Below are positions 41,880 to 49,802 of a stretch of 64,000 nucleotides of DNA, one piece after another (the stretch's first letter is position 1; every line of letters starts with the position of its first letter). Origin of the DNA: Paenibacillus peoriae (GTDB lineage: Bacteria > Bacillota > Bacilli > Paenibacillales > Paenibacillaceae). A model generated the notes under the pieces. It worked only from the letters and a program-made list of their open reading frames with translations. It made no database searches and was not told the origin of the DNA. A program made the position numbers and the translations under genes. Location: positions 4,473,001 through 4,537,000 of the forward strand of contig NZ_CP092831.1 in the NCBI RefSeq assembly GCF_022531965.1, read 5' to 3'.

Positions 41880-42569
41880 TTGAGTTTTACACAAGAACTC
41901 CGTCGGCAGGCGGACGGCATTTTTCAAGCGATTTTTGAGCATCCCTTTGTGAGAGGTATTGCTGAAGGAAGTTTGACAAGGGGACAGCTGATTCACTATG
42001 TAAAACAGGACTTTGAATATTTGAACGCCTACATGCGGATATACGGCATCGCAATCTCCAAATGCACGAATCGGGAGGACATGGATGTATTTAATGAACA
42101 AATCTCTTTTATTCTCCACAGCGAGGTTCATCCGCATCAAAATTTCTGTGCTGTCGCAGGGGTGACCTATGAAGAATTGCAGGGATATCCGCTCGCTCCG
42201 TCGGCTCATCACTATATCCGGCACATGCTGACGGTTGCGCATGAGGGCAACCTGGGCGAGATCTTGGCTGTGCTGCTGCCATGTATGTGGACGTATGCCG
42301 AGATTGGCCGCAGGCTGCTAGATGAAGTAAAGCCGGATAAGTCCCATCCGTTCTATGAATGGATTGGCTTTTATGGAGACCAGCTTGATGATACAACACT
42401 CAAGTTCCGAGAACGTGTAGATGCTTGGGCGGAAGGGGCAACGGCTGCTGAGCGGGAGCGGATGATTGAGCATTTTATACTGAGCTGCCAGCTGGAATAT
42501 AAGTTCTGGGACATGGCTTATAAGCAGGAAGAATGGCCGGTCCAGATGCAGGCAGCGGTCTTGGAATAG
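41880..42569 (+). CDS. tenA: Aminopyrimidine aminohydrolase (thiaminase II)
   Basis: A 229-residue TenA protein that hydrolyses aminopyrimidine breakdown products of thiamine for salvage. HPFVRGIAEGSL, YVKQDFEYL, and the C-terminal FILSCQLEYKFWDMAY (catalytic Glu region) are family blocks, and a Cys near residue 135 (LLPCMWTY) matches the catalytic Cys. The start is TTG 41880, chosen because GGAGGTGG lies 7-8 bases before it; the in-frame ATG at 41865 is part of that site. First gene of the TPP-regulated operon. Confidence 0.9.
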   Translation: MSFTQELRRQADGIFQAIFEHPFVRGIAEGSLTRGQLIHYVKQDFEYLNAYMRIYGIAISKCTNREDMDVFNEQISFILHSEVHPHQNFCAVAGVTYEELQGYPLAPSAHHYIRHMLTVAHEGNLGEILAVLLPCMWTYAEIGRRLLDEVKPDKSHPFYEWIGFYGDQLDDTTLKFRERVDAWAEGATAAERERMIEHFILSCQLEYKFWDMAYKQEEWPVQMQAAVLE

Positions 42570-42640
42570 TCAGCCTGTCAATTCGATGAGTGAAGTACGG
42601 TTAATGTCCTGTTAAACCACCAACTATAGAGAGGATAATC

Positions 42641-43486
42641 ATGATGAGTACATGGGAAAAAAGTTATTCGGATCTCCTAACGAAGGTACAAAATAGCAAA
42701 CCCCTCGTTCACAATATCACCAATGTGGTAGTCACCAACTTTACCGCCAACGGCCTGTATGCATTGGGTGCCTCCCCAGTGATGGCCTATGCACCCGAGG
42801 AAGTAGCAGACATGGCAAAAATAGCGGGAGCCGTCGTATTAAACATCGGTACGCTGAACCGCGAACTGGTGGATGCCATGATCATTGCTGGACAATCAGC
42901 AAATGCACACGGTGTTCCAGTCCTGCTAGATCCGGTCGGTGCGGGAGCAACGAGCTTTAGAACCGAGTCTGCACTGCGAATCCTGAATGAAGTCAAAATC
43001 TCCTTGGTACGAGGCAACGCGGCCGAAGTCGCGCATCTTGTTGGAGAAGCGCGTGAGATTAAAGGCGTAGATGCTGGTGACAGTGCTGACAGCGGCCATG
43101 TCGATCTGGCAATTCGGGCTGCTCGAGTGCTCAATACAATGGTTGTCATCACTGGAAAAGAAGACGTCATCACCGATGGGGCCGAAGCACGAATGATAAG
43201 CGGCGGAGACGTACTGCTCACGAAGGTAACCGGAGCAGGCTGCCTGCTGACCTCTGTGTTAGGTGCCTTTGCAGCTGTTGAACCCAACCTGCTGCTCGCA
43301 GGTACAGCAGGCTTGGCATTTTACAGTGCAGCAGCTTCCCGAGCCGCAGCACGTACCGCAGAGCTAGGGCCAGGCAGCTTCCAGATTGCCTTTCTCGACG
43401 AGCTCGCCAAACTACATACTGGTTCGCTAGAGGGGCATGTCACGATCCGTGAAGCTGGAACAACTACAGCAGGTGGTGCGCGATGA
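42641..43486 (+). CDS. thiM: Hydroxyethylthiazole kinase
   Basis: A 281-residue ribokinase-like enzyme that phosphorylates 5-(2-hydroxyethyl)-4-methylthiazole. The N-terminus has [28 protein letters not shown], the substrate pocket; [14 protein letters not shown] binds ATP, and [15 protein letters not shown] holds the catalytic Cys. GAGAGG precedes two adjacent ATG codons (42641 and 42644), so the start is uncertain by one codon. It overlaps thiD by 4 bases (ATGA). Confidence 0.93.
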   Translation: MMSTWEKSYSDLLTKVQNSKPLVHNITNVVVTNFTANGLYALGASPVMAYAPEEVADMAKIAGAVVLNIGTLNRELVDAMIIAGQSANAHGVPVLLDPVGAGATSFRTESALRILNEVKISLVRGNAAEVAHLVGEAREIKGVDAGDSADSGHVDLAIRAARVLNTMVVITGKEDVITDGAEARMISGGDVLLTKVTGAGCLLTSVLGAFAAVEPNLLLAGTAGLAFYSAAASRAAARTAELGPGSFQIAFLDELAKLHTGSLEGHVTIREAGTTTAGGAR

Positions 43487-44313
43487 CAGACACTCGTGTA
43501 CCCAGAGCACTAACGATTGCCGGCTCAGACAGTGGCGGCGGGGCCGGAATTCAAGCCGATCTCAAAACCTTTCAAGAGCTTGGCGTATACGGCATGTCAG
43601 CTATTACGGCCATTACTGTACAGAACACCTTAGGGGTCCACGGCGTATATCCGCTGCCACAGGAAGCAACAGCGGAACAGATCGAAGCTGTAGGATTAGA
43701 CCTTGGAGTGGATGCCCTGAAGACTGGCATGCTGTTTAATGCGGGTATCATCCGTCTTGTGAGTGAGCAGATCCGAAAGTTCGGCTGGAAAAAGGTCGTC
43801 GTCGATCCCGTGATGATTGCGAAGGGGGGCGCTGAACTGCTGCAATTGGAAGCGGTGCAGGCTTTGAAGGACGAACTGCTCCCCTTGGCCCTGGTCGTTA
43901 CACCGAATATCCCGGAGGCGGAAGCCCTGACAGGGATCAGCATCCGTACGATGGAGGATCGCCGCGAGGCTGCAAAACATATTAGCAGTATGGGATCAGA
44001 ATTCGTTGTGATCAAGGGTGGCCACGCTGACGAGAGCGAGAGCAGCGAACAGATTGTTGACCTGCTCTTTGACGGAACCGCCTTTACAGAGCTGAGCGGC
44101 AAGCGAGTACGGACTGTCCATACACACGGAACTGGGTGCACCTTCTCGGCAGCGATTACCGCGGAATTAGGGAAAGGGATGTCTGTACCGGAGGCTATCT
44201 CGAATGGCAAAGCCTTCATCCAGGCGGCGATTGAGGAATCTTTGCAGCTTGGACAGGGACATGGGCCCACCAATCATTGGGCCTTCCGTCGTCGTCAGGA
44301 GATGCTTCTATGA
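43483..44313 (+). CDS. thiD: Hydroxymethylpyrimidine/phosphomethylpyrimidine kinase
   Basis: A 276-residue ribokinase-fold enzyme that makes HMP diphosphate. Key blocks are [56 protein letters not shown] and the anion-hole motif [13 protein letters not shown]. It overlaps thiM and thiE by 4 bases each, so the three are translated as a coupled unit. In this operon it works on pyrimidine salvaged through TenA. Confidence 0.94.
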   Translation: MTDTRVPRALTIAGSDSGGGAGIQADLKTFQELGVYGMSAITAITVQNTLGVHGVYPLPQEATAEQIEAVGLDLGVDALKTGMLFNAGIIRLVSEQIRKFGWKKVVVDPVMIAKGGAELLQLEAVQALKDELLPLALVVTPNIPEAEALTGISIRTMEDRREAAKHISSMGSEFVVIKGGHADESESSEQIVDLLFDGTAFTELSGKRVRTVHTHGTGCTFSAAITAELGKGMSVPEAISNGKAFIQAAIEESLQLGQGHGPTNHWAFRRRQEMLL

Positions 44314-45023
44314 GCGGCAGAATGTTGTCAGAGGTGGTGCGCCGCCAGCTACAGATGTACCTGGTGCTTGGAAGCGTGAATTGCCTAGCGGAACCAGGCT
44401 GGGTCGTGCAGGAGGCTCTGGCTGGCGGGGCAACCATGGTCCAGTTCCGGGAAAAAGGCCATGGCGCATTAACGGGTATCCCTATGTTCGAACTTGCGCG
44501 CCAGCTACAGGAACTGTGCCGCCACGCTGGTGTCCCCTTCATCATCAATGACGATGTGGAGCTGGCTCTTGAAATCGACGCTGACGGTGTTCACATCGGT
44601 CAGGACGATGAATCTGCCGAAACCGTCCGCGAGCGAATCGGAAATCGAATTCTAGGCGTCTCTGCCCATACCATTGAGGAAGCACGTCGAGCCATTCTGC
44701 AAGGTGCTGATTATCTCGGCGTCGGGCCAATCTTTCCCACCCTCTCGAAGGATGATGCCCATGCTGTACATGGGCCAGCAATTTTATATGAGATGCGTAA
44801 AGCGGGAATTGATGTGCCAATTGTTGGGATCGGAGGTATTACAGTCGACCGTGTTGAGGAAGTCGCACGTGCAGGTGCAGATGGTGTAGCGGTGATTTCA
44901 GCCGTGACACAGACAAAGCAGGTTAGAGGTACGGTCAAGGAATTCAAAAAAAATATGGTCTCATTTCTCAATGATCCGATCTACATGTTTGATAATGATT
45001 CAACAGATCATCCAGCTTTTTAG
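44310..45023 (+). CDS. thiE: Thiamine-phosphate synthase
   Basis: A 237-residue TIM-barrel enzyme that joins HMP diphosphate and thiazole phosphate. VQFREKG, FIINDDVELALEIDADGVHIGQDDE, GVSAHTIEEA, YLGVGPIFPTLSKDDAH and VGIGGITVD are the family blocks. ATG 44310 overlaps the thiD stop and has AGGAGATG in front. The tail after VKEFKKNM (SFLNDPIYMFDNDSTDHPAF) runs into sequence that encodes a Spo0E-like protein on the other strand, so the last 20 or so residues may be an extension gained when an earlier stop was lost. Confidence 0.92.
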   Translation: MSGRMLSEVVRRQLQMYLVLGSVNCLAEPGWVVQEALAGGATMVQFREKGHGALTGIPMFELARQLQELCRHAGVPFIINDDVELALEIDADGVHIGQDDESAETVRERIGNRILGVSAHTIEEARRAILQGADYLGVGPIFPTLSKDDAHAVHGPAILYEMRKAGIDVPIVGIGGITVDRVEEVARAGADGVAVISAVTQTKQVRGTVKEFKKNMVSFLNDPIYMFDNDSTDHPAF

Positions 45024-45135
45024 ATTGTTCTATTACTTTGGGATGTGTTAAAAATCCATACTTTTTCTGGACCTGATACAGTTTCTTCCTAGCTCGTTCG
45101 ACACAAAGTAAAGTCACACCTTGGTTCATCAGCAT
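44968..45135 (-). CDS. Spo0E-like aspartyl-phosphate phosphatase
   Basis: A 55-residue protein of the Spo0E/YisI/YnzD size and pattern. It reads ERARKKLYQVQKKYG, a turn, then SKKLDDLLNHYQ; the SxxLDxLxxxY helix is the signature of Spo0E-type phosphatases, which remove phosphate from Spo0A~P and delay sporulation. A strong AGGAGGGATC site precedes ATG 45135. Its 3' 56 bases overlap the end of thiE on the opposite strand. It is followed by no obvious partner and is probably transcribed alone. Confidence 0.75.
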   Translation of the reverse strand: MLMNQGVTLLCVERARKKLYQVQKKYGFLTHPKVIEQSKKLDDLLNHYQTCRSDH

Positions 45136-45258
45136 GATCCCTCCTATATGTCATATTTTATAACAAAAAGACGTTTTTTGGATTTTCAAATAATGCGCCT
45201 AACAAAAAAAGAACATCCCCAAAAGTTTGCATAAACAAAGATATCCCTAAATCCACGT

Positions 45259-45304
45259 TAAAAGGACCTCTGTTCCACTAATAAGTGGAACAGAGGTCCT
45301 TTTC
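45259..45304. terminator. Strong bidirectional terminator
   Basis: A perfect 20-bp stem (AAAAGGACCTCTGTTCCACT and its complement) with an AATA loop and A/T tracts at both ends. It can end thiE readthrough on one strand and the quorum-peptide operon on the other. Confidence 0.85.
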
Positions 45305-45349
45305 ATAAAGAAATCCAATGTTTATTAAAGCATACATACCAATTCTGAC

Positions 45350-45496
45350 CTAGAGATTAGCCTTATTTCGTTTAATTTCATTGTCCTTTTTCTCGGAAAT
45401 AAGTAATCCTAGCAGTGTATATCCTCTGTACAATACTCCAATTAACAGCACTCCACCAGCAATAGAAATCAGAATAACTAGCAGCCGTTTAAGCAC
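45350..45496 (-). CDS. Small membrane protein overlapping the propeptide gene
   Basis: A 48-residue frame (GTG start at 45496; an in-frame TTG at 45502 is equally possible). It starts LKRLLVILISIAGG, one membrane helix, continues LYRGYTLLGLL and ends with a charged tail SEKKDNEIKRNKANL. The start codon overlaps the stop of the propeptide gene, so translation by reinitiation is likely; the only GGAGG is too close to serve this start. It is the last gene before the strong terminator. I do not recognise its family; a role in peptide export, processing or reception is speculation. Confidence 0.5.
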   Translation of the reverse strand: MLKRLLVILISIAGGVLLIGVLYRGYTLLGLLISEKKDNEIKRNKANL

Positions 45497-45611
45497 CTCC
45501 AATTTGTACTTGAGGTGTTATTCTTTGATTTTGGTTATGCGACTGAACAGGCATTGTGAAAATAAACAAGAAGCTAGCTGCGATGAGCAGCAGAATCATT
45601 TTTTTCAACAT
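45489..45611 (-). CDS. Secreted signalling propeptide (Phr/NprX/AloP-like)
   Basis: A 40-residue peptide that begins MLKKMILLLI, has a hydrophobic stretch up to about residue 20, a possible cleavage region around MPVQS, and a polar tail ending QRITPQVQIGGA. This layout (basic start, signal core, short polar tail) is that of the Phr, PapR, NprX and AimP precursor peptides, whose tails are processed outside the cell, re-imported by Opp and bound by a TPR receptor. It overlaps the 3' end of the HTH-TPR gene by 38 bases, the standard place for such a gene, and has its own AAAAGGTG site about 10 bases before ATG 45611. The mature form is unknown. Confidence 0.75.
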   Translation of the reverse strand: MLKKMILLLIAASFLFIFTMPVQSHNQNQRITPQVQIGGA

Positions 45612-46992
45612 TGTCTAACCACACCTTTTCTAATAGTTTAAAATACTCTTCCCTTGTTTCAGGAAGCGCATGTGCTTGAAAATGTGCAAAAAGCCCCGTA
45701 CAGTTTATAAAATAAGTCTCATTATTTAATATATGGGCTTTTACCAATGCATATATTAAGTGTTTAAAGCCATCGTTGTACATTCCCCGCTTCAAATAGT
45801 AATAAGCCAGTTCGTAACCAAACCATGCAAAATAATCCGGCATCACTTGTTGGGTGTACATATCAGTAGATTGTGATAGCAGAGCAAAAGAGTTAATCTC
45901 CACTTCAAAACGTGAAAGGACATCATTGATATCTATTGTATATCGGTTAGCAGCTATCATAACGTTCAGCAACTTGGATAACTTTTCATTCTCGGTAGTG
46001 ATTGATGTGGATGCAATATATTCAACATAATGAGGAAGCACATTCGTATCTCCAGATAGGAGTCTATTTACAAAAATATTACCTTCTGCCCAATGCTTGA
46101 ACAAATTGACCCAGTGTTGGGTTTCCTGGTCTGACTCGATCACCCAACCTAAATCTGCGTAGGCATTTGTAAATTGTAATGCTTGCTGATAATCGCCCTG
46201 GGCTTCACAGACACTCGCACACAGTAAATCAGCATAGCTAATATATACAAACATCGGGCGACTCAGCCTCTTTTCAGCCTCCTCCCACTCTCTCTTTTTC
46301 TGTTGATGTTTCAAAGAATATTGGATCTCCGCTTTGGCTCTCATTTTTCGAGCAGTTGCATCGAGCTTGTCCCATTCACGCAGAGAACGATACACATTCG
46401 CCAAATCTTTTAACGCATCGAGTTGATCTATTTCATTCAGACGTTCGACAAAGGGTTCAAATCGTGTAGCCGCCTTGAGATTTCGGATCTGATTGTTACC
46501 CACCTGAATGGTAAACAGACGATACTGACAGACAGCCAAACGTTCAGAATGCTGGTACTTCTCGCCTTCCGCAATCCCTTCGTAGAGCAACAATGCGGCA
46601 TTGTGCTGACCTTGTGCGAATAATTTTTCTGCTGCATCAAATAACTTTGGGGAATATAGAAGGTTGTCCATAATATGTCCCACTACAAGCTGGATAGCAT
46701 CCAACTTGTCCAGTTCCGCACAGCGAAACAACAACGGCTCAATTCGCCTCCAATCCGGGGAACGCTCAATGATGTAGTTATCTATGTATAGTTCGTAAAA
46801 AAAACCTTCTGGTAGTCCCATAGCCCAAGTGATTCGATCTAGCTGATGTATAGCAACAGGACGATGCTTGGCAATCCAATTATTAAGTGTTCTTTGATGA
46901 ACACCTGAATGTTCGGCAAATTGTGCCAGCGTCAAATTGTTTTCCCCTAAATAATCCTCTAACTTCGCCAAAATCGTAGGTGTATGTCCCAA
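45574..46992 (-). CDS. HTH-TPR peptide receptor/regulator (RRNPP, AimR/Alo-like)
   Basis: A 472-residue regulator. The N-terminal helix-turn-helix is LTLAQFAEHSGVHQRTLNNWI, followed by about 400 residues of helical TPR-like repeats (for example ALLLYEGIAEGEKYQHSERLAV, ALKDLANVYRSLREWDKL, ALQFTNAYADLGW, FAWFGYELAYYYLKRGMYNDGF). This domain order fits NprR/PlcR/AimR-type receptors that bind a re-imported peptide. I favour TTG 46992, because AAGGGTGG lies 7 bases before it; ATG 47010 lacks a binding site. A propeptide gene overlaps its 3' end. Paenibacillus polymyxa strains are known to carry many AimR-like (Alo) pairs; membership here is inferred. Confidence 0.78.
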   Translation of the reverse strand: MGHTPTILAKLEDYLGENNLTLAQFAEHSGVHQRTLNNWIAKHRPVAIHQLDRITWAMGLPEGFFYELYIDNYIIERSPDWRRIEPLLFRCAELDKLDAIQLVVGHIMDNLLYSPKLFDAAEKLFAQGQHNAALLLYEGIAEGEKYQHSERLAVCQYRLFTIQVGNNQIRNLKAATRFEPFVERLNEIDQLDALKDLANVYRSLREWDKLDATARKMRAKAEIQYSLKHQQKKREWEEAEKRLSRPMFVYISYADLLCASVCEAQGDYQQALQFTNAYADLGWVIESDQETQHWVNLFKHWAEGNIFVNRLLSGDTNVLPHYVEYIASTSITTENEKLSKLLNVMIAANRYTIDINDVLSRFEVEINSFALLSQSTDMYTQQVMPDYFAWFGYELAYYYLKRGMYNDGFKHLIYALVKAHILNNETYFINCTGLFAHFQAHALPETREEYFKLLEKVWLDNVEKNDSAAHRS

Positions 46993-47025
46993 GTCATAAC
47001 CACCCTTCATACAAAAAATCCAAAT

Positions 47026-47055
47026 TTTATACTTTCACCTCAAATTATTCATCAA
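47026..47055 (-). promoter_or_regulatory. Candidate promoter of the receptor gene
   Basis: On the minus strand TTGATG (47050-47055) and TATAAA (47026-47031) are spaced by 18 bases, giving a start site about 27 bases before TTG 46992. Confidence 0.5.
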
Positions 47056-47150
47056 GTTTTAACATGTGTCAACATTTTTCTTCCATTATTCCTACTATAT
47101 AAACTTGAATATGGTAATTAATAACCACTAACAAGAAATCTCTTTGGGAA

Positions 47151-48125
47151 TCAGGTGGTCGCTCGCTCTACTAATTTGAATTCCAGATGATGTATCGTTT
47201 CATCCAGCCCTTCGAGGGCATTTCGAATCATAATGAACGCATTCTCAGCTTGCTTGTCTATCGGGTAATGAATCGTAGTTAAATCAAGCAAATGCGAGAT
47301 TTCGGTGTTATCAAAGCCTACTACTGCAAAATCACTCGGGACAGAAACACCTAGCCTACGCGCTTCAGTCAAAAGACCTGCTGCCAAATAATCGGTAGAA
47401 CAGGCAAAAGCGTCCGGCCTGTCTGTTGGTGCTCGTTCTGCCCACCAATGAGCTATTTGTTCACCAGCTTCTATTGAATTTAAATCATAAAAATGCGGGA
47501 AGGCCCCAGCGTCCAAATCATATTTTTCGCAAAAGTCATGATAAGCTCGAATGCGTTCTTTTGTATTCAACCCCCGCATGCTGCCGTACACATTCACAAT
47601 TTTCCGATATCCTCGGGTGTACAAATGTTCCAATGCCAGCGTATAGCCCTGATACTGATCCATAAATACAGACGGGACTGCCTCAATGTTTACACGCTGC
47701 CAGGTCACAATCGAACCATATTTTGTATAATGCTCAATCACACTCCACTCATTGACGCGAATCATGCAGACCAAGGCGTCCAGTTGCTTTCTCCGCAACA
47801 TTTCCAACGCTTCAAGTTCTCGGCCTTTCTCCCCATTCGTAATAAACAGCGCTATATTAAAGCCATGCTCCTGAGCATACATTGTAAATCCACGCACAAA
47901 TAAACCCAATGAATCATTAAAAGAAAGTGAAATAATTCCTATGAGCTTGGTCATCCCTTTTTTTAAAGATACCGCATTGAGATTAGGAACATAATCCAGT
48001 CGATCTATGACCTCCTGCACACGCTGTCTTGTCGGTTCACTTACGTACGGATGGTTGTTAATGACACGGGACACCGTAGCCGAGGATACCCCCGCCAGCT
48101 TTGCAATTTCATGAATATTCGCCAT
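47151..48125 (-). CDS. LacI-family transcriptional regulator
   Basis: A 324-residue LacI/GalR repressor. IHEIAKLAGVSSATVSRVINN is the helix-turn-helix, YVPNLNAVSLKKG the hinge, and the effector domain ends FDNTEISHLLDLTTIHYP. I use ATG 48125 with GAGGTGAG in front. It is a close paralogue of the regulator at 16049-17020, and like it stands divergent from a 6-phospho-beta-glucosidase, here of family GH4. A perfect 18-bp palindrome in the intergenic region is its probable operator. Confidence 0.88.
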   Translation of the reverse strand: MANIHEIAKLAGVSSATVSRVINNHPYVSEPTRQRVQEVIDRLDYVPNLNAVSLKKGMTKLIGIISLSFNDSLGLFVRGFTMYAQEHGFNIALFITNGEKGRELEALEMLRRKQLDALVCMIRVNEWSVIEHYTKYGSIVTWQRVNIEAVPSVFMDQYQGYTLALEHLYTRGYRKIVNVYGSMRGLNTKERIRAYHDFCEKYDLDAGAFPHFYDLNSIEAGEQIAHWWAERAPTDRPDAFACSTDYLAAGLLTEARRLGVSVPSDFAVVGFDNTEISHLLDLTTIHYPIDKQAENAFIMIRNALEGLDETIHHLEFKLVERATT

Positions 48126-48217
48126 TTTTCTCACCTCGTTCTTTCTATTTTAGCATGTTCGTGGTGCTCGCCCTATAATTGTCACCTTCCCAAAATAAGT
48201 TTTTTAAAAGCGCTTGA

Positions 48218-48235
48218 CCTGTAATGCATTACAGG
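48218..48235. promoter_or_regulatory. Operator palindrome upstream of the GH4 gene
   Basis: CCTGTAATGCATTACAGG is a perfect 18-bp palindrome starting right after a TTGACC that could be a -35 box. A further ATTACAG half-site follows directly. The neighbouring LacI protein is the likely ligand. Confidence 0.65.
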
Positions 48236-48296
48236 GATTACAGTGAATTTGTGCTTAAGAAAGCGGTTTACAAAACATACTTAGGAGGCACTAACT

Positions 48297-49640
48297 ATGA
48301 AAAAAGGCATAAAGATTGCAACCATTGGCGGAGGCTCCAGCTATACACCAGAACTAGTAGAAGGCTTCATCAAACGTTATGCAGAGCTTCCCATTCGGGA
48401 ATTGTGGCTGGTAGATATTGAGGCAGGTCGTGAAAAACTGGAGATCGTAGGCGCCATGGCCAAACGGATGGTAAAAGCCGCAGGCATTGATTGTGAGGTA
48501 CATTTGACCCTGGATCGCCGGGAAGCGTTGAAGGACGCTGATTTTGTAACGACCCAATTTCGGGTAGGCTTGCTGGAAGCGCGGATTAAGGATGAAAGTA
48601 TTCCGTTAAAACATGGCATGATTGGTCAAGAGACCAATGGTGCCGGAGGAATGTTCAAAGCGTTTCGTACCATACCCGTTATCCTCAGTATCGTCGAAGA
48701 TATGAAAGAACTGTGTCCGAATGCATGGTTAATTAATTTTACCAACCCTGCGGGTATGGTTACCGAAGCCGTCCTTCGTTATGGTCAGTGGGATAAAGTC
48801 ATCGGATTATGTAATGTTCCAATCGGCGCGATCAAGAGTGCATCGGCTGTACTGGACAAACCGGAAGAAGAGCTGTTCTTTAAATTTGCAGGCATTAACC
48901 ACCTTCATTGGCACAAAGTTTATGACAAAACAGGGGCCGAATTAACAGAGCAAGTCATTGAAGGACTGTACGCTCCGGGCGCAAAACCGGAGAAGGTCGT
49001 TGAAAATATTAAAAACATGCGCTTCCTGTATGATCAAGTTCGTCAATTGAAAATGCTGCCTTGTCCTTACCATCGGTATTACTATATGACGGACAATATG
49101 CTCAAGGAAGAATTAGAGGAAGCCAAAAACGAAGGAACTCGGGGCCAAGTAGTCAAACGTCTGGAAGAAAGTCTGTTTGAATTGTATAAAGATCCGAATC
49201 TGGATTACAAACCAGAGGAACTATCCAAACGCGGTGGTGCGCATTACAGCGATGCAGCCTGTGAGATCATTAATTCCATTTATAACAACAAAGGCACATT
49301 GATGGTGGTTAGTACACGTAACAATGGTACGATTGATGATGTTCCTTATGATAGCGCCATCGAAGTGACCAGTGTCATTCGCGCCCATGGTGCCGAACCT
49401 GTCAACTTTGGCAAATTCCCACCTGCACAGCGGGGCTTGCTGCAAGTGATGAAGGCAATGGAAGAGCTGACGATTGAAGCGGCGGTCACTGGTGACTATG
49501 CAACCGCACTGCAAGCCTTCACCCTGAATCCGCTCGTGCCAAGCGGGGATATTGCTCAAACCGTACTGAATGAATTACTAGAAGCACACAAAGAGCATCT
49601 ACCTCAATTCTTTGCTCATAAGGAGAAGGCGACGGTATAA
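48297..49640 (+). CDS. licH: GH4 6-phospho-beta-glucosidase
   Basis: A 447-residue family 4 glycosidase, which uses NAD and a divalent metal for a redox-assisted cleavage of 6-phospho-beta-glucosides. IATIGGGSSYTPELVEG is the NAD loop; GLCNVPIG holds the metal-binding Cys and GINHLHW the metal-binding His. INFTNPAGMVTEAVLRY is also conserved. ATG 48297 follows AGGAGGC. It is alone in its transcript, under the divergent LacI regulator, and ends in a strong terminator. Specificity for beta-linked substrates is inferred from the LicH/CelF-like pattern. Confidence 0.92.
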   Translation: MKKGIKIATIGGGSSYTPELVEGFIKRYAELPIRELWLVDIEAGREKLEIVGAMAKRMVKAAGIDCEVHLTLDRREALKDADFVTTQFRVGLLEARIKDESIPLKHGMIGQETNGAGGMFKAFRTIPVILSIVEDMKELCPNAWLINFTNPAGMVTEAVLRYGQWDKVIGLCNVPIGAIKSASAVLDKPEEELFFKFAGINHLHWHKVYDKTGAELTEQVIEGLYAPGAKPEKVVENIKNMRFLYDQVRQLKMLPCPYHRYYYMTDNMLKEELEEAKNEGTRGQVVKRLEESLFELYKDPNLDYKPEELSKRGGAHYSDAACEIINSIYNNKGTLMVVSTRNNGTIDDVPYDSAIEVTSVIRAHGAEPVNFGKFPPAQRGLLQVMKAMEELTIEAAVTGDYATALQAFTLNPLVPSGDIAQTVLNELLEAHKEHLPQFFAHKEKATV

Positions 49641-49670
49641 AGCTAGCAGCAATCATCCTGCTGGAACACA

Positions 49671-49700
49671 AAAAAGCTTCCTACATGTAGGAAGCTTTTT
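49671..49700. terminator. Terminator of the GH4 gene
   Basis: A perfect 30-bp palindrome AAAAAGCTTCCTACA and its complement, with A and T tracts, right after the stop codon. Confidence 0.85.
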
Positions 49701-49705
49701 GCTAT

Positions 49706-49717
49706 ACGTCCCAGGAG
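49706..49717. repeat. 12-bp copy of the tRNA-Arg 3' end (possible att scar)
   Basis: ACGTCCCAGGAG is identical to bases 52107-52118, which form the 3' end of the tRNA-Arg gene plus one flanking base. It could be the far att site of an element integrated at that tRNA. An alternative is that it is merely the left arm of a local hairpin with CTGGGACG at 49724-49731. Confidence 0.4.
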
Positions 49718-49802
49718 TACTTGCTGGGACGTTGGTGTTATTGGGTTTGTACTTGGCTTGACAATCCGTCATTAAGCTTATTGATAAATTTGTTAGACTT
49801 TT

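Noticed and set aside
43572..44273. 233-codon open frame antisense to thiD
   Set aside because: It is an antisense shadow of a conserved kinase, rich in Ser and Pro, without motifs or a start signal.
48255..48275. cre site in GAAAGCGGTTTACAAAAC upstream of the GH4 gene
   Set aside because: When aligned on the central CG it misses the consensus at two or three fixed positions, so CcpA binding is not claimed.
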